A stretch of 64,000 nucleotides of DNA from Rhabditoides inermis (lineage: Eukaryota > Nematoda > Chromadorea > Rhabditida > Rhabditidae). A program made the position numbers and the translations under genes. The stretch covers positions 1 to 64,000 of the forward strand of contig CAWZYM010000149.1 of NCBI GenBank assembly GCA_963966185.1. Direction: 5' to 3'. The notes beneath the pieces were generated by a model. The model was not told the origin of the DNA. It ran no database searches and worked only from the letters and a program-made list of their open reading frames with translations. Positions 55,010 to 64,000 of the stretch are shown here, one piece after another. The number at the start of each line of letters is the position of its first letter. Positions within the stretch are counted from its first letter, which is position 1.

Positions 55010-56063
55010 GGTTATAAAAATGAAATGTGTTCACAATCCAGTTGTGATTATGCTAGAGAAAGGAGAGTGGATCCCCCCGTGTTTGAGACTCGCGGTAGTT
55101 TGGTGCACAAGTAGACAAGGGAAAAAAACAGAAAACGACCATTTCGAATTTGTCTAGGCAGAACGCAATTGTGCATTACTGCTACCGGCTTACTCAAGAC
55201 TCTTCTCACCTGGACTCGTGTCTTGTGTAGAGGAGTGAGTGTGAGTGGGGCGAGCGAGTCCAAATTCATCCACGTCACGCATCTATTCGACGTCGGCAGA
55301 TGGCGCACGTCTTCGCCACTCGGTCTATGACGCTTTCCTGACATAAACTAACATAACACTTTATATATCGATCATAAACATTGAAAATACTGTCATGTAA
55401 AATGCTGAATTAGTATGTAAAGCAAACAGACGACAAATAACCGCGTTTAACATCAGAGAAAACAGCAGAAGCATACTACGAGACGAACCGAGGAAGCAGG
55501 AATTGGAAAACAACAATTTCTTTTTTGAAAAACGTTACAAAACAAAACATAAACACCAAAAACATTCAAACATTCAAACATTGTGGATCAGCTGGGCAGC
55601 GGTATGGCATGTGGTCCCGACACGATCTGTGTATGCATTGCACGACTTTCCAGTATTACCAGTATGTTTTATGATTTGTAGTTTTCACCATAATTATCAG
55701 CAGATTTTGTAGATGTGCACGTCATCAATAACTTTTTGAGTAGACATATGTCGTATCTCGCCTCTTGACCAGTTTAGCCAAAAACTATTCATGACGTGCA
55801 CACCTCCATATTTTTACGGATTTTTCCACATAGTAAGAATGGGAAAACAAAAATGCCTATATACTGGAACTTTGTGTTTTATAGTTCGTAGTAAAAATTC
55901 CTGTTGACAAAGAAGTTATGTCATTTAGCAAGGCCTGGCGGCAAGTGAGGCGCTCTGGTCGTGGTGCGCTCGGTGTGCTCTCCCCTCTCCGCTATAACGG
56001 AGAACTTTATTTGCATGACAGAACTTTCCGCTATAACGGAGAACTTTCTTTGCATGACACAAC
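55010..56063. other. Intergenic region, AT-rich
   Basis: No gene supported. A 98-codon - strand frame (55344-55048) has no domain. Ends with a short tandem at 55988-56058. Confidence 0.3.
55988..56058. repeat. Two-copy ~36-bp tandem with internal palindrome
   Basis: The unit CCGCTATAACGGAGAACTTT plus TTGCATGACA occurs twice with two to three differences. CCGCTATAACGG is itself a near-palindrome. It lies in the 3' part of the small membrane-protein gene. Confidence 0.8.
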
Positions 56064-56413
56064 TTACTGTACACATGGTAGAAGCAGGGTGAGAAAATCT
56101 GAAACTATATGCTATCAGCAATAATTTATTCTACCATACCTTGTTGATGATGTTGATTCCGACAAGGAATACAATGACACCGAGGGCGACGTAGATGAAG
56201 TTATGGAATATGAACGACACGGTCGTCAGCAGCGTGCCACTGTCACGATAGAGCTGGTGGATGCTAGGAAACAAATGTATAACAACAGACATATGTGCTG
56301 TACCGGCTGAGCTTCTCTTCCTCGCTCTCTCCCGTGATGTTGCTGATCAGCGAGGGCGGCAGGGTGTGCAGCACCGGCTCGTATCCCACCGTCGACGGGG
56401 GCACAGTCGACAT
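56064..56413 (-). CDS. Small single-span membrane protein, family unknown
   Basis: From ATG 56413: MSTVPPSTVGYEPVLHTLPP, SLISNITGESEEEKLSR, an intron (56303-56266), then IHQLYRDSGTLLTTVSFIFH and NFIYVALGVIVFLVGINIIN. One strong transmembrane segment is near the C terminus. It either splices at 56139 (AAG|GTATGG) to an exon that supplies TAA at 56064-56066, or reads through to a TAG eight bases downstream. About 78-80 residues. No homologue recognised. It is divergent from the Lys-rich membrane protein, with 152 bases between ATGs. Confidence 0.6.
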
Positions 56414-56565
56414 GCCACCGCCTTCTCAACGCCACACCGTCGAAATGATTCGTGTTTTCATCAAAGTAGGTGATTAGCTTCCACTACTCATTTCGCATTC
56501 GACCATCCTTGCTTGAAAAGGGGACGGCGGGGTGAGAGGTCCGCATTTGATACTCTCGCGTCGTC

Positions 56566-57647
56566 ATGTCTGCTGCCCAGCCTGCTGCGGCCGCCGCCTC
56601 CGCCGTTGCGGCTCCCGTCAAGAGCGCCGTCAAGTGAGACGCGTCTCTCCACTCTCCACCTTCTTCCTTCGCAGGTCCGTGTGCCCTGTGGCGCAGACTT
56701 CCGGCCAGCCGTGTGGCAAGAACATCGCCATCATTGCTGGCGTCGGCATTGTCGCCTGTGGACTCGCCTACTTCTACTTCAAGGGACGCGGCTGTGACGG
56801 AAAGGTCAGTGTATTCGATTACTTATCGACAGTATTGCATGTGTCTTGTAGGGTTCCTGTCGTTCGATAAACTCAAATCTTGGTGCCAAAAACTTGTGAT
56901 TCCCTTCATCTTCCCTCTTCTTTGTGTTCACAACCCCTTCACCCGATAAACATTTGTTTAACAACTGCAGTGTATGTGTGTTCAGGGAAAGAAGAATGCA
57001 AAGCCGGCTGCTGGACAGAAGAGCACGAAGTCTCTTCGTGCTCGCGCACCTTCTCCCGCGTCTGACACCAGCGACGCCGACAGCAAGAAGGGAGCGTGAG
57101 TAGTACTCCTGCCTAATACGGAGATTCAAGGAAACATTACAGTTCTGTAAAGAAGCGTCGCTCGCTCAAGGTGTCGAGGGGAGTGGCTGACATGATGAAG
57201 AAGGATGACAAGGAGACTACCAAGGAGAACGAGCCCAACTCTGTCAAGCTGGCCGGATCCAAGGGCGGATCAAAGGAAAAGGAGGATGACTCGAAGAAGG
57301 AGAAGAAGGACGCTGCCGCCCCCAAAAAGGAGGAGCCCAAGAAGGACGATGCCTCCAAGAAAGACGACAAGAAGGAGGATGGGTCCAAGAAAGAGAAGAA
57401 GGAAGACGGATCCAAGAAGGATAAGAAGGAGGAGGTCTCGAAGAAAAGCTCGAAGGAGGGCGTCAAGGTCGGAGAGAAGAAAGAGGAGGGATCTAAGAAG
57501 GAGAAGAAGGAGGAAGGATCTAAGAAGGAGGCCAAGCCGGCTGCACCTGCCGCTCCTTCCGCCGCCGCCGCGGCCCCTGCCCCGGCCGCTCCCGCTCCCG
57601 CTGCGCAGGCTGCTGCCGCACCCGCACCCGCGCCCGCTAAGAAGTAG
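56566..57647 (+). CDS. Membrane-anchored Lys/Glu-rich protein, family unknown
   Basis: Five exons. N terminus MSAAQPAAAAASAVAAPVKS, then PVAQTSGQPCGKNIAIIAGV leading into a transmembrane helix (IAIIAGVGIVACGLAYFYFK). The remainder is a highly charged tail: RARAPSPASDTSDADSKKGA, KKRRSLKVSRGVADMMKKDD, then imperfect KKEDGSKKEKK-type repeats and an Ala/Pro-rich end (APAPAPAKK) before TAG 57645-57647. Codon use is strongly biased to AAG, GAG and GCC, as in a highly expressed gene. Possible roles include a ribosome-receptor-like or cytoskeletal tether on a membrane, which is inference from composition only. Confidence 0.8.
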
Positions 57648-59864
57648 GGTGCACACAGCACCCAATAAGCACCAACAGACAATAACGACAATTTGAAACT
57701 ATAAGCACATTTTGACATATGCATAAAATGATTGTGAGGAGTGGCAGTGGTTGATGTGCGGGAAAGTGGGACGAAGGGTGCAGCTAGAGTGGGTGGTGTG
57801 TGCAGTTTTTGGCCGCGGCCCGACTGCCGCCCTCTCACTGTCTGACGTGGGTGTCACGAGAATGTCTGCAAACTCTCTGCTTGCGTGCTCTTTCCTCTAC
57901 GCTGGCCGTCTGACTCTGCAAGTGAGAGATAGCGAGCGGCGGGCGCGGGCAAAAAGCAATCGATTGGGAGAAGAGAAGAGAGAAACAGCGCAGTGTGATA
58001 AGAGTGAGAGAGAACCGAAAAAAAAGAATTTCTCATGTTTTGTGGCCTGTTTGCTAAATTGCATACGTAACAACAGGAAAACTATCCAACGGCTATGAAC
58101 ACATGAAAAGTTAAATCATGCCGCTACCCTTCCATTTCTCCGTTTTTCATGGGCAAAGTTGGGTCATGGTGTAAAAGAAGTTTGGAAAATATCGTCCTTT
58201 TCATTAACGAGGATGAACGAGGGTCGTTGAGGATGGACGCCAGCGCCAGGGCAGGGAAATACAGTTTCGTACAGTCACATGCAAGCGGCAAATGAGATTT
58301 ATTTGTTGAGATACGAGAGCTTCTTGGTATATTGCTTCCCTTGTGTAATATGAAATTATTTTACACCCAGAATGTAATTTCTAGTTAGATTTCACCGGAT
58401 GATGATATACGTCGTGATGACCTCAGCATTCAAATTACGAGCGCGGTCCCCGCTCTGGCTGTCTCGCCTCTCTCGCTCTCTGCGTGTCTAGCGTTCAGCT
58501 TATTTTTTCTCACACTACATCCGCGCGCCGAGTATTTGTTGTTTTTTCTTTGTTCGTTCAAATGGAAATGCGGTAGTTTTGTGTTTATGAATTTGTGTTA
58601 TTGATAAGCATAGCCCGCAAATGCAAATTTTCGAATGCTTCATGTGCAGTCAGTCTTTTTGAATATCTCACCAAACACACGCTGTGTTTATATCAAAGCT
58701 CGCCGTTTTTTCTTCATTTTTATCCCTTTCTCTTTTTCATGATGCTGAGTTGAGTTAGTAGTAATTTCTATCATCCTGCCCAGTGAGAGTCGAGAGATAA
58801 GTTTGTACCTTTCTCAACTTTTGAAATATCTTTGTTTCACGGTTTGTGTTATGGTCCCTATTAGAATATTGATCTAGTACGAAACACCTTTCATATTTGC
58901 AGAACGTATCGAAAAGCATTCTAAATAATGCATTACGAAATAGTGATCTGACGAGATAATTTGCATTTTTCCAACTTCAGCCTGACGTGGCAATAAGTAA
59001 CATCCCCATGGTCTGTATTAGGATAGTGTAGACCTTTTCATGATCCCTGAACAACTAGTAGAAACTTTGTTGGGCGAATCGGCAGTCTGCGTATTTTCGG
59101 TCCCTCGAATCTGCGTCTCGTCCCGCCCCCCGCGTCTGCTCCCTCCACACGCAGCATGTTCTTTCACCTACCCTGGCATCTCTGCGCGCTGGCCTAGCTC
59201 ATTTTGTGTGTTCCCCTTCTAGTTCAATTTTCAAGAGGGATTCTTTTTATATTGCCTTGTTATATGATTCAAATTTGTTTTATCATATTCATATTTGGCA
59301 CACTTACTTGAACCCGATAAAAGAAGATTTATGACCAATATCATCCGGTTCCGGGTTGAACCATAGTTGCAGCTTTCACTATGAGGCTACGCGTTTATAC
59401 CAATATATGGTCACAGTCCAATAGCTAATCATATTTTACGTTTTCCTTGTTTCATGTGGATTCAATCATTCTTTCGTTGCGTAGAACTGGGGGTGAATGA
59501 GGGGGTGAATGATGCATATCTATTTGGTTGTGTATTCATTGGCTATCATCACATTTTGTCTATTATATTGTCTATATGATGCGAATCTAATCTTTGTATA
59601 TTCACAATTTCTTGTGCGCACGTGCTTATGCACCGGCACCCTGTGCGTTTTTTTTTGCTTTGTAGTTAGCGTTAGCTGACACTGAGTACAAGTGAGTACA
59701 TGGTGGCTGATTTCAGATCAAATCCGCTAACCGTTGCTCGAGTTGCGACACAAGCAACGTGCTGCGAGAACGCTAAGGCTGAGGAGAGGCTACACGTGTC
59801 TTCTTCCTATTTGTGTGGCAGAGCCGAGAACAGAGGACTGTGATATGCCCCTGCCCCACCGGCA
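57648..59864. other. 2.2-kb region upstream of TBL1
   Basis: Mixed composition without a supported gene. Probably the 3' UTR of the Lys-rich gene and the TBL1 promoter/5' leader. Confidence 0.35.
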
Positions 59865-59868
59865 ATGA
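59845..59868 (+). promoter_or_regulatory. uORF overlapping the TBL1 start codon
   Basis: ATG at 59845 opens a seven-codon frame (MPLPHRQ) ending TGA at 59866-59868. The main ATG at 59865 overlaps that stop as ATGA. If the leader includes this site, the arrangement could reduce or couple TBL1 translation. Confidence 0.5.
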
Positions 59869-62800
59869 GTTTCTCGAGCGATGAAATCAACTACCTCGTG
59901 TACCGATATCTGGAAGAAGCCGGTGAGTCACGTTACACTTGAATCTTCAATTCATCCGCGTATGTTGTATTGTATTCAAGTAAATTACGTGTGTCGTATG
60001 CATGCTAGTAACGATCTTTACTTGTTTCACTTCTTGATGATACTAGGAACGAGCAAAGTTTGCTGTCAACTAATGAACAATTATGTACCTATATATAGTG
60101 TGTGTATCGATTGCCTTGTGCGGCATTTATGCATTCCGGGAAGTGAGTGAGATTTGTGAGTTGTGCTGTCTCTCACTCTGCCTTGCCACTTGCCATACTC
60201 TCGGAATGGACGGCTGCGGCCGGCAGGCAAGCAGACAGTCTTTGGCTGTGGGCTGGCAGACAGTAGCGAAAGTGAAGGCGATTGCGGAGTGCGCAGACGC
60301 ATCTTTGTGCTACTCTCTGTGGCGACAGCCCGCGCGCGTATGTCTCTGTCTGAAAGATCGACCTCGATTGCACCTTTTCTCTCACTCCATCTCGCTGATG
60401 GCACTATGCCAGTATTATGCAGATTCAGTTAGGTGATTGTGTCTTGGACGCTCGCTGTGTTGGCTAGTCGGTGATTTGAATCGCCACTCATTGAGAGAAA
60501 AGGAAGCTAGCTACGTCTAGTCGTGTTGCGAAAGCGGACTCGAACCACACAAACTCGGCGTTAGACTGTCTGCCCACAAAGAACAATCAATCACCATCGT
60601 TGCACAGAGGGGGAAGGTTGTTAGCTGTTTGAACGAGTACATGCAGGAGGGAGCGCTCTTGATAGCGTTCGGCTTGTTGTTGGCAGTTTGCCGAGCCGCC
60701 TCTCCTCCTTCTCTTGGCTCGCTCCCTTCATCGCGACTTTGTCCCCACACACACTTGCACTCTCGCATCAGCCAGCGCAAAGTGGACGGAGAGCCACGAA
60801 ATCGATCGGGTTTAAATGAAGGTACACATTCTCACACTGTTTTTAGTTTTGCAAATTTTAATGCATGCTCAAGGAGCCGCATTATAATGTTAGACAGGGG
60901 AAGGAACCAAAGATTGTTTTCATCTGCGCCTCCCCCTTCTCCTCGCTCTCACATTCGTTTTCGCACTTTGTGTGCGTGAAGACGATAAGGGGCGTTGAAT
61001 TGCGGGCGTCCGAGTGGCATGCGTTGTGTGGATAAAATGGCTGCAAACAGAACATGGTGTGGATGTTATGCATTGGCTGGCGTTCACTGTCACTGGCGGC
61101 GTGGCGAGACGGCGACGACGTGTGTGGGTATGAATGTTGCTGGTTGCTCGTCGCTGCTCGGTCCCCCGTCGAGCGCCACTCACCGCTCTCTTTACACGCA
61201 CACTCTCTACGCCTCTCTCTTCGGGGTGAGTGCTCTCGCCGCCCAGCGTCTCTCACCCGACGGCGCTCTCTGCGCGTCTCTCCGTCCAGCACCCGCCTCT
61301 CCATCTCTCGCTTCTCTCTGACACGCTGTCTATCACGCAGATTATACGCCGCACCATCGCGTTTCCCATTCCGAAAGCATGTCTGTCTGGCGTCTCTTTG
61401 GAGACGGGCACTCTCTCACTGCAGGTCTGCGATCTCACTGCGGCACGTGCTCTCTAGACACTCTCCGTCTTGCCCAGCACAGATATGACCTCAGTGTTTG
61501 TGGCGTGCTAGATAGAGCTCATTAGAGCTAGCTCGAAATAAGGGTGGAGACGAAAGGCAGGCAGAAAGAGAGATAGTGGGAGGGTGTGGCGGTGGAAACA
61601 GCGATGTAAGATGAAATCAATTTGAGTTGGGTCGTGTGACTTGCACATTGTTCCGTGCATCTAGTATTGTGTTTTCCGACTGCCACTGAAATTTGATGAT
61701 TGCTGCTTGAAAATAGACGGAAGCCAGAAAAATGTTGCGGTGGTCGTCATAGAGAGAATAGAGGGTTGGGGGAACGAACATACAAAAAACCGCTTGTGCT
61801 GTGTTTTCTGGGCCCATTGCAGAATAGTGTAATGATAGAAGGGTGACGGGAACGCTGATTAGTTTGCACTCGCAACAACATTTTCAAAGTGATGCAAGGA
61901 ATCAACGACTAACAATTCAAGTCATGTTGGTATGCTAATTAGACATTATTTCAGGCTTCACACACTCGGCATACCTGTTTGGCAGTGAGGCGAACATTGC
62001 CCGTGCCGATATCGACGCTGCTAATGTGCCCTCCGGATCTCTCATCAACATTGTTCAGGTGTGTATTGGTAGCCGTACGATGAATGATTGCTTTGAGTGC
62101 TCAAGTACCTCGATAGAAACAACTATGTATGGTTTTGTTGTAGAAGGGCATGTACTACTCGGAGGCCGAGTTGTGTGCGGTGCCGGCGGACGGAGAAGGA
62201 GCCGGCGTCGAACGGACCATGATCGAGAGCATGACCCTCATCGAAGCTGGTCAGTCAACCATGTCGAAACCATGTGCGAATATATCTGATCGTTTTGTTT
62301 TTCAGTTGCCAACGATCCGCCGATGCACAAGTTGCGTATTCGGGATAAGCCGAGTGCGGCCGCAGCGTCGTCGTCTTCGTCGAACGCCAACGCCAACGCC
62401 AACGCGAACCTCGGCAGCCCGCGCGAGAACAGCAACGGGGCGAGCAAGGAGCAGAAGGAGCGGATACGGGGCACGCGAGCCGCCACCGACGACGCCCCGC
62501 CACACAAGAGAGACCGGGTACGTGGGGGAGACGGAAGAGAAAGAGAGTGGTGAATGAGTGATGGATGGGTTGCAGGTGGGCCAGCCGTCTGCCTCGGGCA
62601 CTCCGCGTGCCGGCATCTCTCCGTCCGGAGATGACAACAAGTGGATGAATCGTGCGGGTGCGGGCGGCGGACAGGCGAACCACCAGGGTGGAGGTGGCGG
62701 GGGAGGAGGAGCGGGGTTGGCGGGGCGGTCGGTGCACGGCAAGAAGCAGGCAGCCGCCGCACACGCTGCCAACAACGGGTATGCGAACGCACTCGCCACT

Positions 62801-64000
62801 AGGTAGTAGATAGGAGGGAGTGGAGGGAACGAAGCAGGGAGTAGGAGTGGAGACGCTCAGCCGAGTACGTGTGTGTGTGTACATGTCGTGGGATGATGTC
62901 GCGTCTCGCTTTTTTGTCTAGTCGCACCCTGGTATATCATATGGTCATGGTGTTGCTCTCTTTTTGTTTTGTAGTGGTTTTTAGCAGTTGAGTTGTACGC
63001 GGAGGCTGGTAGTTGTACTGTGTAGTAGGAGGATCTCTATAAGTCTCTCGTCTTTTTGGTCATCCCTGTCTCCTCATCATCACCGTCGTTGATCATGTTG
63101 CTAACCTCACGATCACCTCCATCATCATATCCCTGTTTGTCCTCTATCTTTTGACGCTTGCTCTTCCGTGATTGTGTTATCATCGTGTTGATCGTCGCTT
63201 GGTTGCGGCGACGCGTGTGTTCCGCGCGCATTCCGTTGCACCGCGCCCGGGTTGATAAACTGTTGTGTTCAAGTTGCCTCGAGTTGTCGTGTGTGTGTCT
63301 GTGTGCGCAGTAGCCCAATCCAACACACTGCTGCTTTTGTTTTGCTTTTCAAAGTTTTGGCAAATTGTGGTAGTTGTTTCACAGACACTGACTGGATAGT
63401 TGAAAGTCGAATGTGTTTTGGATGGCATGGTTTTTGACGCACGCACAGAGCACACACTGCGATTCGTGGCGACTTGTTTCACGGGAAAACTGAAGGGCAT
63501 TGAGTGGTCGACGTCTCTCCCTCTTTCTCTGTCCCCTCCCTCCTCTTTGTCCCTCTCTTTCTCTGAACATTACTTGATGAGTGTTGTGTTGCAGGATGAA
63601 CGGGGAGATGTCTCGCAACGGTGGCGACCTGGAGTTTGATCGCAGCAAGGTGCGGTTTCTGAAGGGTCACTCTAGCGAGGTGTTCATATGCGCGTGGAGC
63701 CCCAAGGACGACCTCGTCGCGTCGGGGTGGGTTTTTTTTTTAATTCAAAGATTTGATCATTGATTAGCTGATTGTCCCTGCGCTTTGTACCCCTTCCTTG
63801 AGGTCCCCCTTGCTACCACTTCATCATATAAGATTCCGGATGAGTGGTTAAAGATAGTTGTCTGGTTGCTTTCAGTTCCGGCGACTCTACGGCGCGCATC
63901 TGGAACCTGTCTGGGTCGGAGAACGCCGCAACGACGAGCAAGCAGCTGGAGGAGAGGGCGCTCGTCCTCAAACACTCGCTCACCACCGCAGAGGACAAGG
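59865..64000 (+). CDS. TBL1/TBL1XR1-type F-box-like WD40 corepressor subunit, 5' part
   Basis: Component of the NCoR/SMRT-HDAC3 complex that bridges corepressors to ubiquitin-dependent exchange. Exon 1 (59865-59922) [20 protein letters not shown] plus exon 2 (from 61955) [20 protein letters not shown] form the LisH domain and linker. [20 protein letters not shown] follows the F-box-like region of human TBL1. The family-variable linker is Ala/Asn/Gly-rich (62340-62780). After an intron at 62780 it continues [53 protein letters not shown], the first WD40 repeat. The gene runs off the window. Retaining the sequence at 62780 instead of splicing would give a short isoform ending at TAG 62804. Confidence 0.93.
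59923..61954. other. Long first intron of TBL1
   Basis: 2.03-kb intron, the longest in the window. Several open frames in 60080-61490 are shadows in GC-rich sequence. A B-box-like word on the - strand (60536-60546) suggests a tRNA relic only. Confidence 0.5.

Noticed and set aside
60536..60610. tRNA-like B box (GGTTCGAGTCC) on the - strand in TBL1 intron 1
   Set aside because: The T arm is only partly paired, and no 5' acceptor strand or D arm can be matched, so at best a relic.

Overview
This 64-kb window looks like nuclear DNA from a nematode. Genes are compact and broken into many short exons with GT-AG introns of about 40-400 bases. Many start codons lie within about 12 bases of a TTTCAG- or ACAG-like acceptor, as expected for spliced-leader trans-splicing. 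The gene content also fits: a LACT-type beta-lactamase-fold protein, a sigma-like GST, a selenoprotein T homologue with Cys in place of Sec, and an NLP-like neuropeptide precursor. Recurrent TTACGGTAG-type intron repeats suggest a clade V (diplogastrid-like) worm, but that is only a guess.

Layout. 0.2-2.2 kb (+) is an HP1-like chromo/chromoshadow gene whose reading frame is broken in several places, followed by tRNA-Gly(TCC). 3.5-5.8 kb (+) is an unrecognised gene with a Cys-rich end. 5.8-6.15 kb (-) is a neuropeptide precursor. 7.1-8.5 kb (-) is an OARD1/TARG1 macrodomain hydrolase. 9.0-12.0 kb is a large composite repeat with a 2-kb pyrimidine minisatellite. 12.2-16.3 kb (-) is the SH2/SH3 adaptor NCK. 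17.9-18.9 kb (-) is a multi-pass membrane protein. 19.2-25.6 kb (-) is a telomere protein, POT1, with OB1 and OB2 in one gene. 26.1-28.7 kb (+) is a ZIP7/KE4 zinc transporter. 29.5-33.5 kb (+) is replication factor C subunit 4, with a second copy of the composite repeat in one intron. A third related copy lies at 34.0-35.1 kb.

36.1-38.7 kb (+) is a secreted LACT-like protein. 39.5-42.1 kb (-) is MO25/CAB39. 45.4-46.8 kb (+) is SelT with a CVSC site. 47.15-48.15 kb (-) is a GST. 48.9-52.5 kb (-) is a RanBP2/Nup358-like nucleoporin. 52.9-53.2 kb (-) holds an orphan gene end. 53.8-55.0 kb (-) is a decayed gene with three in-frame TAGs and a frameshift. 56.1-56.4 kb (-) encodes a small membrane protein. 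56.6-57.6 kb (+) encodes a membrane-anchored Lys-rich protein. 59.9-64.0 kb (+) is the 5' part of a TBL1/TBL1XR1 corepressor gene that runs off the window.

The genes are mostly unrelated housekeeping loci (chromatin, telomere, replication, nuclear pore, zinc, kinase and redox functions), not one pathway. The most unusual content is the three-copy hairpin-ended repeat family that looks like a non-autonomous Helitron/HINE, the foldback minisatellite that fills a POT1 intron, the unsplit POT1 gene, and two loci with signs of decay. Exon boundaries were read by eye from splice signals and frame, without transcript support.
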